The notes under the pieces: generated by a model
What the model was told of the DNA's origin: nothing
What the model saw: the letters and a program-made list of their open reading frames with translations, nothing else
Databases searched by the model: none
Translations under genes and position numbers: made by a program
Assembly: GCF_000590885.1 (NCBI RefSeq)
Contig: NZ_JFHN01000029.1
Location: 1-64,000 of the forward strand
Source: Erwinia mallotivora
GTDB lineage: Bacteria > Pseudomonadota > Gammaproteobacteria > Enterobacterales > Enterobacteriaceae
DNA length: 64,000 nt
Direction of reading: 5' to 3'
Shown here: positions 1 through 8,273 of the stretch, in pieces
How positions within the stretch are numbered: the first letter of the stretch is position 1
How the letters are laid out: each line of letters starts with the position of its first letter

Positions 1-114
1 CGGTTGGTGATTTGTTTTGATTTGGCGATTGATCAGATCGCACAATCCGGGCTGAGTTCCCTTAAAGTGATCTACTATTCCGCGCAGCTATTTAGAGTCG
101 GGGGCTGGTGCTGA
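1..114 (+). CDS. Possible 3' end of an open frame cut by the window start
   Basis: An open frame runs from base 1 to a TGA at 112-114, giving 37 residues with ordinary composition (includes the string LAIDQIAQSGLSSLK). I do not recognise it. It may be the tail of a gene beginning outside the window, or chance. Nothing else in 1-330 looks like a gene on either strand; the stretch from 115 to 330 shows no structure I can name. Confidence 0.2.
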   Translation, partial: RLVICFDLAIDQIAQSGLSSLKVIYYSAQLFRVGGWC

Positions 115-329
115 GTCCGCAGCGGGGCGGAGCCGTGCAGATTCCAGGTTGCGGCGGCGAGGCAATCATTCTGCTAATGTTCTCTCTGGTTTCAAACAAG
201 CAGGAACAGTCCGGGGTGCACTAATGATAATGTTTCTTACCTGTTCGGATATGTAACTGCTCAATTTGACGTGCATAATACTTTTGCAGTTCGGACAGTG
301 CATCACGTCTGGTTCTAATTGGGCTCCGT

Positions 330-710
330 TTGGTAAACGGAAAATATTGTACGTTAAGGTTGTTTTTGCACCGGCTGATATCAACTGACCGCAAAGGACG
401 ATACTTCGCCGTGATAAGTGCCATCAATAACATGCTTATCGACCTGATGGCCGCGATGTCGCATAAGGACTGGCTGAGTCGCCGCCAGCGTCAAAAGCAG
501 GGAATTGAACGGGCCCATACATTTGGTAAGTACCGGGGAAAACAGGCTGATCAGGAACGGCATCAGAAAGTCCTGTACTACCGGCATATCAAGAAACTGA
601 GCATCAGTGAAACAGCAGATGCGACAGGGTACAGCCTCTCCCAAATATGTCGGATACAGAACCTCTATCGAGAGGTAAACTCAGATTCTGACTTTTCATT
701 TTCGAATTAA
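330..710 (+). pseudogene. Serine recombinase (resolvase/invertase) C-terminal remnant
   Basis: The translated segment contains the helix linking catalytic and DNA-binding domains of small serine recombinases (AINNMLIDLMAAM, then RRQRQKQGIERA) followed by a helix-turn-helix region (ISETADATGYSLSQICRIQ). The N-terminal catalytic domain with the nucleophilic serine is absent, and the first roughly 25 residues do not look like recombinase. Full-length family members are about 190 aa, so this is a 5'-truncated copy that cannot catalyse strand exchange. It lies at the left edge of the accessory island and is best read as a relic of a mobile element. The recombinase assignment is fairly secure; the true left boundary of homology is unclear. 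Confidence 0.6.
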
Positions 711-906
711 GTTCAGTAAGAAACTCAATCAGGCAATGGCATGTAATTTAAGGTGATTAGATGTACAATTTCACGGCAGTCTGTTGAAAGGCATAAGCTC
801 GAAATTATTCAATGATATGAATGTTTGGGGCGCTGTAAGACCCTGGAAACGCGAGTCGCATCTAAAAGCAACTTGTTTTGACCCCTGATTTTTATTGCGA
901 GAGGCT

Positions 907-2361
907 ATGACTAAAACCACTATTTTGCATCTCTCTGATCTGCACAGGGATTCGGGAAGCCGTATCAAGACACAACCCCTTTTGTCATCTTTGTATCGTG
1001 ATCGCAAGCGCTATACTGAAAATGAAGGCATTCCTAAACCTGATATAGCGGTCATTAGCGGTGACATCGTCTATGGAGTTAGGGGAGATGATCCAGATGG
1101 TGATAGAAATCTCGAATTGCAGTATGAGGAAGCCTATGAAACTTTAGCTGGTTTGGCTGAACGGTTTTTTGACGGTGATAGGGAAAGGATAGTTGTTGCG
1201 CCGGGTAACCACGATATAAGTATGCCACATGTCCTCCGCGCGATGAAGCGTTTAGACACCCCTCCTGACGATGACAAGAGACGAATGCTAATTCAGAAGG
1301 TTTGGGAAGACGATTCACGATATAGACTCAATATTCCAGAGATGTCTGTCTATGAAATCATCAACCAGACTGTCTACCATCAACGCTTAGAACCATACGC
1401 AAAATTTTACGATCGCTTCTACGAAGGCAAACGGAAGTTCTCGTTAAATCCTAAAGAACAATATTCTATCCATGAATATCCTGAGTTAGATCTCTGTGTA
1501 GTAGCATTTTCGAGCTGTCTTGAGAATGATTTATTTAATCGAACAGGAGCAATTTCTGCTGAGGCTATCAATAACGCAATGGACGAGGTTGCACCGAAAG
1601 TAGAAAGAGGGGCTCTCGCTATTAGCGTCTGGCATCACAGCATCCAGGGTGGTCCCAAAGAAAACGACTATATAGACTCCGATTTTCTCCGACTGCTCAT
1701 GGATTCTGATTGCTCTATTGGCATGCATGGACATCAGCATAGATCGGGCCTACTAGAAAATCGGTTCTCTCCTGACGTACAACGACATATATCGGTGATT
1801 AGTGCAGGAACTCTTTGCGGTGGTCCACGAAGTCTGCCCACAGGTAGAATGAGGGGATATAACGTTGTTGTACTCGATCGAGAAGCCGGATATGGCACCG
1901 TTCACGTAAGAGCGATGACTAACAACGATTTCAGTGCTCCCATATGGGAACGAGGCTACGTCAGTGAATTTAGTGGCAGTTCGATACAGTTTGCGTTAGC
2001 TAAAAAACGAGTTCAATCAATATCGCCCTTCGAGTTGGCAGCAAAAGCAGATGAATTGTTAAGAAATGGCCAAGCAATAGAAGCTTATGAGCTTATTCGC
2101 AATCACACACAAAACCAGTGGGTACGTGCAATTGCAGTTAAAGCTCTTATCAATTTAGAGGAATGGGGGGAAATTGTTGATTTGCTCACCCCCCCTGCGT
2201 CCGATACAGATTTTCTTATACTGAGTGAAGCATACGAGAATCTGCTTGACTGGCCATCTTTACGTACCTTGATTAGCTCTATCGATTCAGAAATCCCCTC
2301 TGGCTCAGCTGCGGTACGTATGAGAATTCAACAATGTCAAATTCTTTTGAGGGGCAAGTAA
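907..2361 (+). CDS. Calcineurin-like metallophosphoesterase with helical C-terminal repeats
   Basis: A 484-aa protein carrying all the dinuclear metallophosphoesterase motifs in order: D11-x-H13 near the N-terminus, G52-D53, GNHD at 100-103, a WHH motif near 241 and GHQH near 274. It should be a metal-dependent phosphodiesterase or nuclease in the cytosol; the substrate cannot be told. After about residue 370 the sequence turns into short amphipathic helices resembling TPR-type repeats, probably a partner-binding platform. I chose ATG 907 over an in-frame TTG at 895 because the AGAGG-like sequence just precedes it and the phosphoesterase fold starts immediately after. It is followed after 2 nt by the GHKL ATPase gene, so the two are almost certainly one operon. 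No signal peptide is present. Codon use is more AT-rich than the housekeeping genes, suggesting transfer. Confidence 0.85.
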   Translation: MTKTTILHLSDLHRDSGSRIKTQPLLSSLYRDRKRYTENEGIPKPDIAVISGDIVYGVRGDDPDGDRNLELQYEEAYETLAGLAERFFDGDRERIVVAPGNHDISMPHVLRAMKRLDTPPDDDKRRMLIQKVWEDDSRYRLNIPEMSVYEIINQTVYHQRLEPYAKFYDRFYEGKRKFSLNPKEQYSIHEYPELDLCVVAFSSCLENDLFNRTGAISAEAINNAMDEVAPKVERGALAISVWHHSIQGGPKENDYIDSDFLRLLMDSDCSIGMHGHQHRSGLLENRFSPDVQRHISVISAGTLCGGPRSLPTGRMRGYNVVVLDREAGYGTVHVRAMTNNDFSAPIWERGYVSEFSGSSIQFALAKKRVQSISPFELAAKADELLRNGQAIEAYELIRNHTQNQWVRAIAVKALINLEEWGEIVDLLTPPASDTDFLILSEAYENLLDWPSLRTLISSIDSEIPSGSAAVRMRIQQCQILLRGK

Positions 2362-2363
2362 AT

Positions 2364-4706
2364 ATGTCAACAACTAATATATCTTTCCAAGTTGAAACAG
2401 ATCGAGTACTTGAGATTCTCTCAAAGCAAATATATGACTCCCCGTTTGCTATGGTGCGAGAGAATATCCAAAACTGCTACGATGCAGTGCTCATGAGAGC
2501 CAATATTGAAGGTGGTGAGTTGTGTTCTTATCACATTGAGGTAATCGTCACTCCCGAATCAATATCTATAACCGACAACGGTATCGGCATGTCGGAAACA
2601 GTATTAAAGGAAAATTTCTGGAAAGCTGGGTCATCCGGTAAAAATACTGAAAGTGCGCGTCAAGCCGGTGTTATCGGTACGTTTGGTATTGGTGCTATGG
2701 CCAACTTTGGTGTGTGCTCTGGCCTCTCAGTTACCACACGGGCATTTAATAGTGCTGTAGGTTACCGTACTGAAGCTCAAAAGAAAGACCTTAAAATTGG
2801 CCAAGACTGCATTAGCTTTGAACTACTGGATCATTCGACGCCTGTTGGTACAAGTATCGTAGCAACTCTTGATGGCGATTCTTTACTCGACCTGGACGGT
2901 CTAAAAAACTACGTGAGCCAGTTCGTAAAATTTCTTCCCGTACCTGTAATAATTAACGGTGAGCTGATTAGCCAACAAGATCAAATTACTGCTGTAGGGA
3001 TCAAAGATTGGCAGTCTATTGGTAAAAAAAACGTGGTTGCTGGCACGCTAGAATTTAACTTAGAGGTATATATTTCTGGCACTAATGGAGTCGGGTTGGT
3101 GTGCTCTAATTTCCAGCGTGATAGCGCACCAATTAAAGGGCTACTCTGCCTCCGCAATGGCATGGGGTCAATCATGGGGCTTCGTTCCAGCTTCGGTCTA
3201 GCGCCATTGCCTGTCGCGAGTGTTTACCAACTCGGCGGATTTGCCGATTTACCGTTCCTTGTACCCACAGCTGGCCGTGAAGCCTTAACCAGAGATTCTA
3301 TCGGCGATGCTTCAAGAATTTTCCCTCCCCTTGAGAAGAGTCTCACTGAAATGCTGGCATCTCATCCAATTGCAGACAGCCTGACAGCATTTCAACAATA
3401 TGTGGTAAATAATCACCTTACTGTTTTAGGAAGCAGAGTAAAAATTCAGGTTCAGGAAGATGGCGAACAATTCGAAATGGGGGAGCTGACGACCCAATTT
3501 TCTGGCCTTCAGATGCAATCTTATGAGGGCACCGATCCAGATCTTATAAGGATGTTTTCAGGGTCAGAAAATCCCCTCATACGGATCAGTCAGAGCCAGC
3601 CGCGTCGTGAACTGCAACGTAGATATTTGAGTGAAATACTTCATATTCCAAGCATTCCAAACCATGCAACTATATCGCATGTATATGATCCAGGAAACTT
3701 AACTCGCGAGGAGGTTAGCCTAACGTTCTCGCTTGCTAAGGTACTTCGAAGTGACTATATGCTGGATGATGTGGATTTAATTTGGGCGGATATCACTCAT
3801 GGAGTTCCGATGATCGCTAAGATGGAGGGAGATAAGGTTACCCTGACGCTCTCCAGAAATTGGCCAGCCCTGAAAGCAGTTCTAAACCATCTTTCGACTT
3901 CATACGAACTTCTTGATAGTTTCACGAAAGATTTCGTAAGGGTATATATATATGCCCAAATTCAGTCTTTTGTACCTAGTTCGCAACGTGCAGGACTTGA
4001 TGCTCTTCAGCGAGCACTAGAACGGAAGCGTGAGATTTTCCGGCTTGAGCGACAAGACAACGGGGAATTAGATCCCCTGATTGCAGACTACTTAAGTGGC
4101 AAAGTTGAAATAGGTCAAGTTCTCAGCGCCGCCGTGGCAATTACTGCGGTACAAAGCCAGCATGTCAGTGGTAGGCAAGTGGGCACTGTTGAACAGGCTC
4201 TACCAGATGTAGTAAGTGCAGCAGCCCCTGAAATTCCCGCATCTAGTATTGCAGTGGCTGCTCCAACAGCAGCGTCTCCTATCCTGCGATTGAATACCAC
4301 AATTGACGACCGACTGTTGACTACGGAACAAGAATTGCCGCAATTGAATAACTATCGGATGTTTTTAGCATTGTCAGATCGACTTTTCCTGCAGGAACTT
4401 GAGTTTTTCAAATGGCCGCATTCAACTCAAGTAGCTTGGGCTGGTCGGAGAATTGTTTATCTCTTTACAGGAGCAAATGCAGGCATCAGCTTGTATTACG
4501 ATATAGAACTCAGAGGTGCTAGGTTAGCCGGTGATGCGGGAGGTACTGCGTTGGCAACAACGACTATTGTTTCGAATAATCGTATCCTTGTGCCCGTACC
4601 GACGCCTTTAATGAAATGTTTTACGGTAACAGATGATCCAATTGAGTTTTACGTTAGATTTGATCTCCTTATGCATCACGACTATTTACAGAAGCCAATA
4701 CATTAA
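2364..4706 (+). CDS. Hsp90/GHKL-type ATPase, large, partner of the upstream phosphoesterase
   Basis: About 780 aa. The N-terminus has the Bergerat ATP-binding fold of Hsp90/MutL/MORC-type ATPases: N-box RENIQNCYDA (32-41), G1 box DNGIGM (71-76) and G2 box GTFGIG (105-110). The roughly 550 residues after the ATPase region are not recognised; a Pro/Ala-rich stretch near 625-650 looks like a linker before a final domain of about 130 residues. The frame is open from 2334, inside the upstream gene, but ATG 2364 is preferred: it follows the upstream stop by 2 nt and has GAGGGG about 9 nt ahead. Proteins of this shape are found with effectors in bacterial conflict loci (family knowledge). A role as sensor/switch for the phosphoesterase is inference. 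No chaperone signature beyond the ATPase motifs is visible. Confidence 0.8.
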   Translation: MSTTNISFQVETDRVLEILSKQIYDSPFAMVRENIQNCYDAVLMRANIEGGELCSYHIEVIVTPESISITDNGIGMSETVLKENFWKAGSSGKNTESARQAGVIGTFGIGAMANFGVCSGLSVTTRAFNSAVGYRTEAQKKDLKIGQDCISFELLDHSTPVGTSIVATLDGDSLLDLDGLKNYVSQFVKFLPVPVIINGELISQQDQITAVGIKDWQSIGKKNVVAGTLEFNLEVYISGTNGVGLVCSNFQRDSAPIKGLLCLRNGMGSIMGLRSSFGLAPLPVASVYQLGGFADLPFLVPTAGREALTRDSIGDASRIFPPLEKSLTEMLASHPIADSLTAFQQYVVNNHLTVLGSRVKIQVQEDGEQFEMGELTTQFSGLQMQSYEGTDPDLIRMFSGSENPLIRISQSQPRRELQRRYLSEILHIPSIPNHATISHVYDPGNLTREEVSLTFSLAKVLRSDYMLDDVDLIWADITHGVPMIAKMEGDKVTLTLSRNWPALKAVLNHLSTSYELLDSFTKDFVRVYIYAQIQSFVPSSQRAGLDALQRALERKREIFRLERQDNGELDPLIADYLSGKVEIGQVLSAAVAITAVQSQHVSGRQVGTVEQALPDVVSAAAPEIPASSIAVAAPTAASPILRLNTTIDDRLLTTEQELPQLNNYRMFLALSDRLFLQELEFFKWPHSTQVAWAGRRIVYLFTGANAGISLYYDIELRGARLAGDAGGTALATTTIVSNNRILVPVPTPLMKCFTVTDDPIEFYVRFDLLMHHDYLQKPIH

Positions 4707-4841
4707 GAGTTTGATCAACCTGTCCAGTTAGTTGTAAAGCGGATGTTTCAACCTCTAATCCCTATTAAGTTAAGAGGAAGGAACATCCGTTTTTCGTTTC
4801 AAATTGGTAGGTTTTTATCATTGAGATGAACATGTAAATAG

Positions 4842-4870
4842 ACCCGTTTTAGTTCCACGCACTTTTTGAG
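4842..4870 (-). repeat. Left outer inverted repeat of the IS3-type insertion
   Basis: The 29-nt terminal sequence beginning ACCCGTTTTAGTTCC lies just past the orfB stop. Its reverse complement matches 6245-6273 at 28 of 29 positions. Confidence 0.75.
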
Positions 4871-5700
4871 ATCCCCGACAGATAGTGTTGTAACCGGTAT
4901 TCCTCCGGTGTCAGATTTTTCAGGGACTCATGCGGACGTTCACAGTTATATTCTGAAAGCCACCGCTCTGTGATTTCCCTTACTTCGTTCAGCGTCCTGA
5001 ACAGATAGAAATCGAGTATTTCAGTGCGGTATGTCCGGTTAAAGCGTTCAATAAATGCATTCTGAGTCGGCTTACCCGGTTCGATAAATTCCAGCCTCAC
5101 TGCGTGCATTTCTGCCCACTCCGCCAGAGCCAGCGAAATAAATTCCGGGCCGTTATCCATGCGAAGCATCGCCGGATATCCGCGGTTTGCTGCGATCCTG
5201 TCGAGCACCCGAACCACTCGCCGGGCCGGCAGATTCAGATCAATTTCAATCGACAACGCCTCCCGGTTAAAGTCATCAACGACATTGAACGTGTGAAAAC
5301 GACGGCCACAGACCAGGGCATCATGCATAAAATCAACAGACCAGCTCTGGTTCAGCGCTGCCGGCGTGGCCAGCGGCGAGGGATTACGCACCGGCAACCG
5401 TTGTTTGCCCTTACGGCGAAAATTCAGCTTCAGCAGGCAGTAAATACGGTAGATCCGTTTATGGTTCCACTGGTATCCCTGCCGCCGCAGAACCTGAAAC
5501 AGCTTCGGGAAACCGTATCGCGGATATCTTTCAGCAGCCGTCTGCAACGCGAAAATAACGGGTTCGTCACGCGTGGTATCCGGGCGGTAATGGTAAATTG
5601 TTCTGCTGAGATTCAGACTCCGGCAGGCCTGACGGATACTGAGTCCGAACGTCGTTATCAGATGAGTGACCAGCTCACGCCTGGAAGCTGGCCTCAGAGC
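4849..5700 (-). CDS. IS3-family transposase OrfB (DDE integrase domain)
   Basis: This gene encodes the catalytic part of the transposase. The rve-type core has aspartates in SVDFMHDAL and RMDNGPEF and the glutamate in FIERFNRTYR, the DDE triad of IS3 elements. The nearest ATG is at 5547, but the frame stays open to 5700, where it meets orfA at a slippery run of seven A residues followed by G (5700-5708 on the minus strand). A -1 ribosomal frameshift there would give the OrfAB fusion, the normal strategy of the family. No internal stop is present, so catalysis is probably intact, although the element has lost its orfA-side terminus. Confidence 0.88.
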   Translation of the reverse strand, partial: ALRPASRRELVTHLITTFGLSIRQACRSLNLSRTIYHYRPDTTRDEPVIFALQTAAERYPRYGFPKLFQVLRRQGYQWNHKRIYRIYCLLKLNFRRKGKQRLPVRNPSPLATPAALNQSWSVDFMHDALVCGRRFHTFNVVDDFNREALSIEIDLNLPARRVVRVLDRIAANRGYPAMLRMDNGPEFISLALAEWAEMHAVRLEFIEPGKPTQNAFIERFNRTYRTEILDFYLFRTLNEVREITERWLSEYNCERPHESLKNLTPEEYRLQHYLSGISKSAWN

Positions 5701-5960
5701 TTTTTTTCAATAACATCTTTCAGTGCCCGATTCTCAAGACTGAGGTCGGCAAACATCTGCTTAAGCCGTCGGTTCTCGTCCTCAAGGTCCTTTATCTTTT
5801 TAATATCAGAAGCTTCTATGCCACCGTATTTGGACTTCCAGTTATAGTACGTGGCTTCAGAGACCCCGGCCTCACGGCAGACATCTTTGACTGTTCGTCC
5901 GGCTTCAACCGACTTAATCACCGTGATGATCTGATGCTCAGTAAAACGGGCTTTACGCAT
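5694..5960 (-). CDS. IS3-family transposase OrfA (helix-turn-helix)
   Basis: An 88-aa protein with a helix-turn-helix (TVKDVCREAGVSEATYYNWK, about residues 23-42) and a leucine-zipper-like C-terminus (DLEDENRRLKQMFADLSLEN), typical of IS3 OrfA. It binds the element ends and supplies the N-terminus of the OrfAB fusion through the A7G slippage site overlapping its own stop. Its ATG (5958-5960) abuts the rightward orfB fragment at 5961, so its native promoter and terminal repeat are gone. Confidence 0.88.
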   Translation of the reverse strand: MRKARFTEHQIITVIKSVEAGRTVKDVCREAGVSEATYYNWKSKYGGIEASDIKKIKDLEDENRRLKQMFADLSLENRALKDVIEKKL

Positions 5961-6266
5961 AACGGGCCGGAATTTATCTCTCTGGCACTGGCCGAATGGG
6001 CAGAAAGCCGGAGCGTGGAGCTGGAATTTATTAAGCCCGGAAAGCCAACACAGAATGCGTTTATAGAACGTTTTAACCGGACTTACCGGACAGAGGTACT
6101 GGATTTTTATCTGTTCAGAACGCTGGACGAGGTGCGGGAAATCACAGATAAATGGCTGGTCGAATACAACACTGAACGTCCGCATGAATCCCTGAACAAC
6201 CTGACGCCGGAAGAGTACCGGATGATGGATAATTTCGCCGGAACCTCAAAAAGTGCATGGAACTAA
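5961..6266 (+). pseudogene. 3' fragment of a second IS3-family orfB
   Basis: About 100 residues starting at the NGPEF of the second catalytic Asp region and running to the natural C-terminus (SKSAWN). They parallel the last third of the leftward OrfB with scattered substitutions, so this is a related element rather than a recent duplicate. It lacks the first catalytic Asp and all upstream sequence and cannot be active. It starts exactly next to the start codon of the leftward orfA. Confidence 0.85.
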
Positions 6267-6273
6267 AACGGGT
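6245..6273 (+). repeat. Right outer inverted repeat of the IS3-type insertion
   Basis: Begins CTCAAAAAGTGCATGG and contains the end of the orfB fragment. It mirrors 4842-4870 with one mismatch. Confidence 0.75.
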
Positions 6274-6324
6274 GTCTTTACAAGTTGGCTCTAATTTATT
6301 CTACAGAGCCGCTATTAGATTAAA

Positions 6325-7635
6325 TTATGAATCAATATCATTTACTATGGTTAGCGCATCAGACCACGTGGTATTTTCCTCAACATGTTTTTTAATTAGA
6401 ACCCGGTTCGACACAATCATAGATGGCCAACGATTCTTCCAAGAGCGGTATGCATGCCAAGAGTATCCAATATAGTAATCTTTTCTCATTGTTGTCATCG
6501 AGCGTAGTACTGCATCAAGGTATTTTCCTTCTATTGAAGTTTTACGCACTTCAAAAATAGTTCCGAGGTAAATGAGCCAACGAGCCAGATGTTCATATTG
6601 CTCCCAGGCATTATGCTCGTTGGTTAAATTTGTTTTGGTTTCAATAATATCGCCAATCATTGCTACTACCATGTTATTATTCCAGCTCAGCCCCTCAGCG
6701 GCAATTGCAGAAATAATCTGATAAAATGAGTCTTCGAGCTTCAAGTACGTGTCTTTGAATGAGTGATTTTCATACACGACTTTCCGAATGGATTTTAAGG
6801 AACTTTCGGAAATCTTTTCTGCCTTCGGTATTTCTTTGTTTAAATTTTTAAAGAAAGCATTAATTTCAAGGGAATCTAATACTCTAATACCGTAGCAATG
6901 AAAATAGTAATCCTTCACATTTTGGTCTATTGAGGACCTAGAAATCAAAAATATATTTGAACCAACTACATGACTTTTAGAAAAACCTTTATAATCACTA
7001 ATAATTGCTTTTAGGTTCGTATCCCCAAGAGAATATCCTAAAATCACAACAGTGTTTTCATACAAAACGGTGCTTAGTTTTCGAGAAAAGTATGAATCAC
7101 TATTTATAAATTTAAAATAATCCTCTGATGTGATCACCATATTTTGGGGGGAATCTACGGAACCATGTACATGATAGACTTTAACATTCGCAGAAGATCT
7201 TGGTATCGGCAATCCCGGTGTAATTGATTGAGAAGTATTTTCACATGTTAAACTTTCAGCTAGTTTATCATAATTGGTTGTTACGACGCGGAAAGAACGG
7301 TTAGAAAAAAAGCTCTCAATTTCCTCCTTACTATCTCCTAACTGTATTTTAGAAATAATCTTAGCAACCTCTTCATGAATGTCCTTATCTTGAGCTGCCA
7401 GCTTTATTGAGATTATTTGTGCTGTTTCTTCTAGGCTTAAAAGTGATGACTTTTCTTTTGGAAAAAGTGACGCCTTTAATTTATCTGCATTTGGTAAAAT
7501 ATCGCACAGTTCTTCGAGAAGACCTTTCCATGTTGGAGCATCACCATTAGATACCTCCTTTGAAAAACCTGTTCCGGTAAATAGACAAAGTCTATTTGTG
7601 GCTGCTGCATATGCAATTTCAAATAACTCACTCAT
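6325..7635 (-). CDS. SIR2-like domain protein, probable NAD-consuming defence effector
   Basis: 436 aa. The N-terminal half has the SIR2/SIR2-like signature motifs: FTGTGFS near residue 17 (nucleotide-binding loop), TTNYDKLAE, VYHVHGSVD and GYSLGDTNLK. This is the divergent branch common in anti-phage systems, where such domains deplete NAD+ and arrest the infected cell (family knowledge). The C-terminal half of about 200 aa is helical and unrecognised; it could sense the trigger. I chose ATG 7635 because AAAAGGA lies 8 nt upstream; the open frame reaches 7731 but the extra residues are not SIR2-like. The gene is strongly AT-rich compared with its surroundings, suggesting horizontal transfer. 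It stands alone, converging on the IS insertion; no Thoeris or prokaryotic Argonaute partner is visible. Confidence 0.8.
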   Translation of the reverse strand: MSELFEIAYAAATNRLCLFTGTGFSKEVSNGDAPTWKGLLEELCDILPNADKLKASLFPKEKSSLLSLEETAQIISIKLAAQDKDIHEEVAKIISKIQLGDSKEEIESFFSNRSFRVVTTNYDKLAESLTCENTSQSITPGLPIPRSSANVKVYHVHGSVDSPQNMVITSEDYFKFINSDSYFSRKLSTVLYENTVVILGYSLGDTNLKAIISDYKGFSKSHVVGSNIFLISRSSIDQNVKDYYFHCYGIRVLDSLEINAFFKNLNKEIPKAEKISESSLKSIRKVVYENHSFKDTYLKLEDSFYQIISAIAAEGLSWNNNMVVAMIGDIIETKTNLTNEHNAWEQYEHLARWLIYLGTIFEVRKTSIEGKYLDAVLRSMTTMRKDYYIGYSWHAYRSWKNRWPSMIVSNRVLIKKHVEENTTWSDALTIVNDIDS

Positions 7636-7762
7636 CTGAGAATCCTTTTTCATTTTTATAACTGCCAAGATACAGCTTAGCGGTTCTCTTTTCAATATGG
7701 GAATGTCCGCTCCTGGCACGAAGCAGCCCACAACAACTATTCCTGGTTACCAAGAATGATAT

Positions 7763-8074
7763 TTAGTCAAATGTTGCAGATGGCTTCTCGTTTTCTGGCG
7801 ACCAATAGCCACCACTGCCATGATATGTTTCAGCGCCTAATACAAACTGAGTACCGCAATGCTTACATGTAAAATGATAGTCAACTATATCGCTCCATAT
7901 CATCTTTTCAGCACACTCATTAAAGCTATATTGGTTCCAATCATCAGTTGCTTCGATCTCAGTCAAAATCCCTTCTTTGAGCGCATGCTTTGCAATACGA
8001 ATTGCCTTACGTAAATGTTCAGGATGACGGATGATGTATTTAACACACAAATCCAGGCAGTGTTCACAACTCAT
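7763..8074 (-). CDS. Small CxxC-rich hypothetical protein
   Basis: 103 aa, family not recognised. Cysteines are paired as CEHC plus a further Cys near the start and CKHC near residue 70, which looks like a zinc site. The C-terminus is rich in Gly and aromatic residues (YHGSGGYWSPE). The start is ATG 8074 with GGAGGG about 8 nt upstream; a TTG one codon earlier is unlikely. It is divergent from the Eag/Rhs genes, so it could be an orphan immunity protein or a piece of a deleted module, but nothing in it proves this. No signal peptide or membrane segment is seen. Confidence 0.55.
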   Translation of the reverse strand: MSCEHCLDLCVKYIIRHPEHLRKAIRIAKHALKEGILTEIEATDDWNQYSFNECAEKMIWSDIVDYHFTCKHCGTQFVLGAETYHGSGGYWSPENEKPSATFD

Positions 8075-8273
8075 CAAAAGATCCCTCCATAATAATGTTT
8101 TTTGCCTGAGTTTAGCCCACTCACACAGTATTACACATGGTAATTATTTCCTTCCTGAAAGACATTAGCTACGTCCGCTCCTGGCACAAACCAGCCCCAC
8201 GTCCCCTACCACTATCCATCCCAAAACTTTCATGGCAAACTTAAGTTTATGTGATGTAACCGGAACTTTCACG

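Larger units (their letters stand above)
4842..6273. mobile_element. Chimeric IS3-family insertion with two right ends facing outward
   Basis: The segment is bounded by an inverted pair of 29-nt ends (4842-4870 and 6245-6273) that differ at one position. Between them, an orfA-orfB transposase reads leftward (5960 to 4849) and the 3' third of a related but distinct orfB reads rightward (5961-6266). Both outer ends are therefore the orfB-side terminus of an IS3-type element, and the orfA-side terminus is missing. The transposase resembles the IS407/IS51-like part of the family. It separates the ATPase gene from the SIR2-like gene. I see no clear target-site duplication. Confidence 0.8.

Noticed and set aside
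5104..5847. 247-codon plus-strand frame inside the IS element
   Set aside because: It lies antisense to the transposase genes and contains no recognisable motif.
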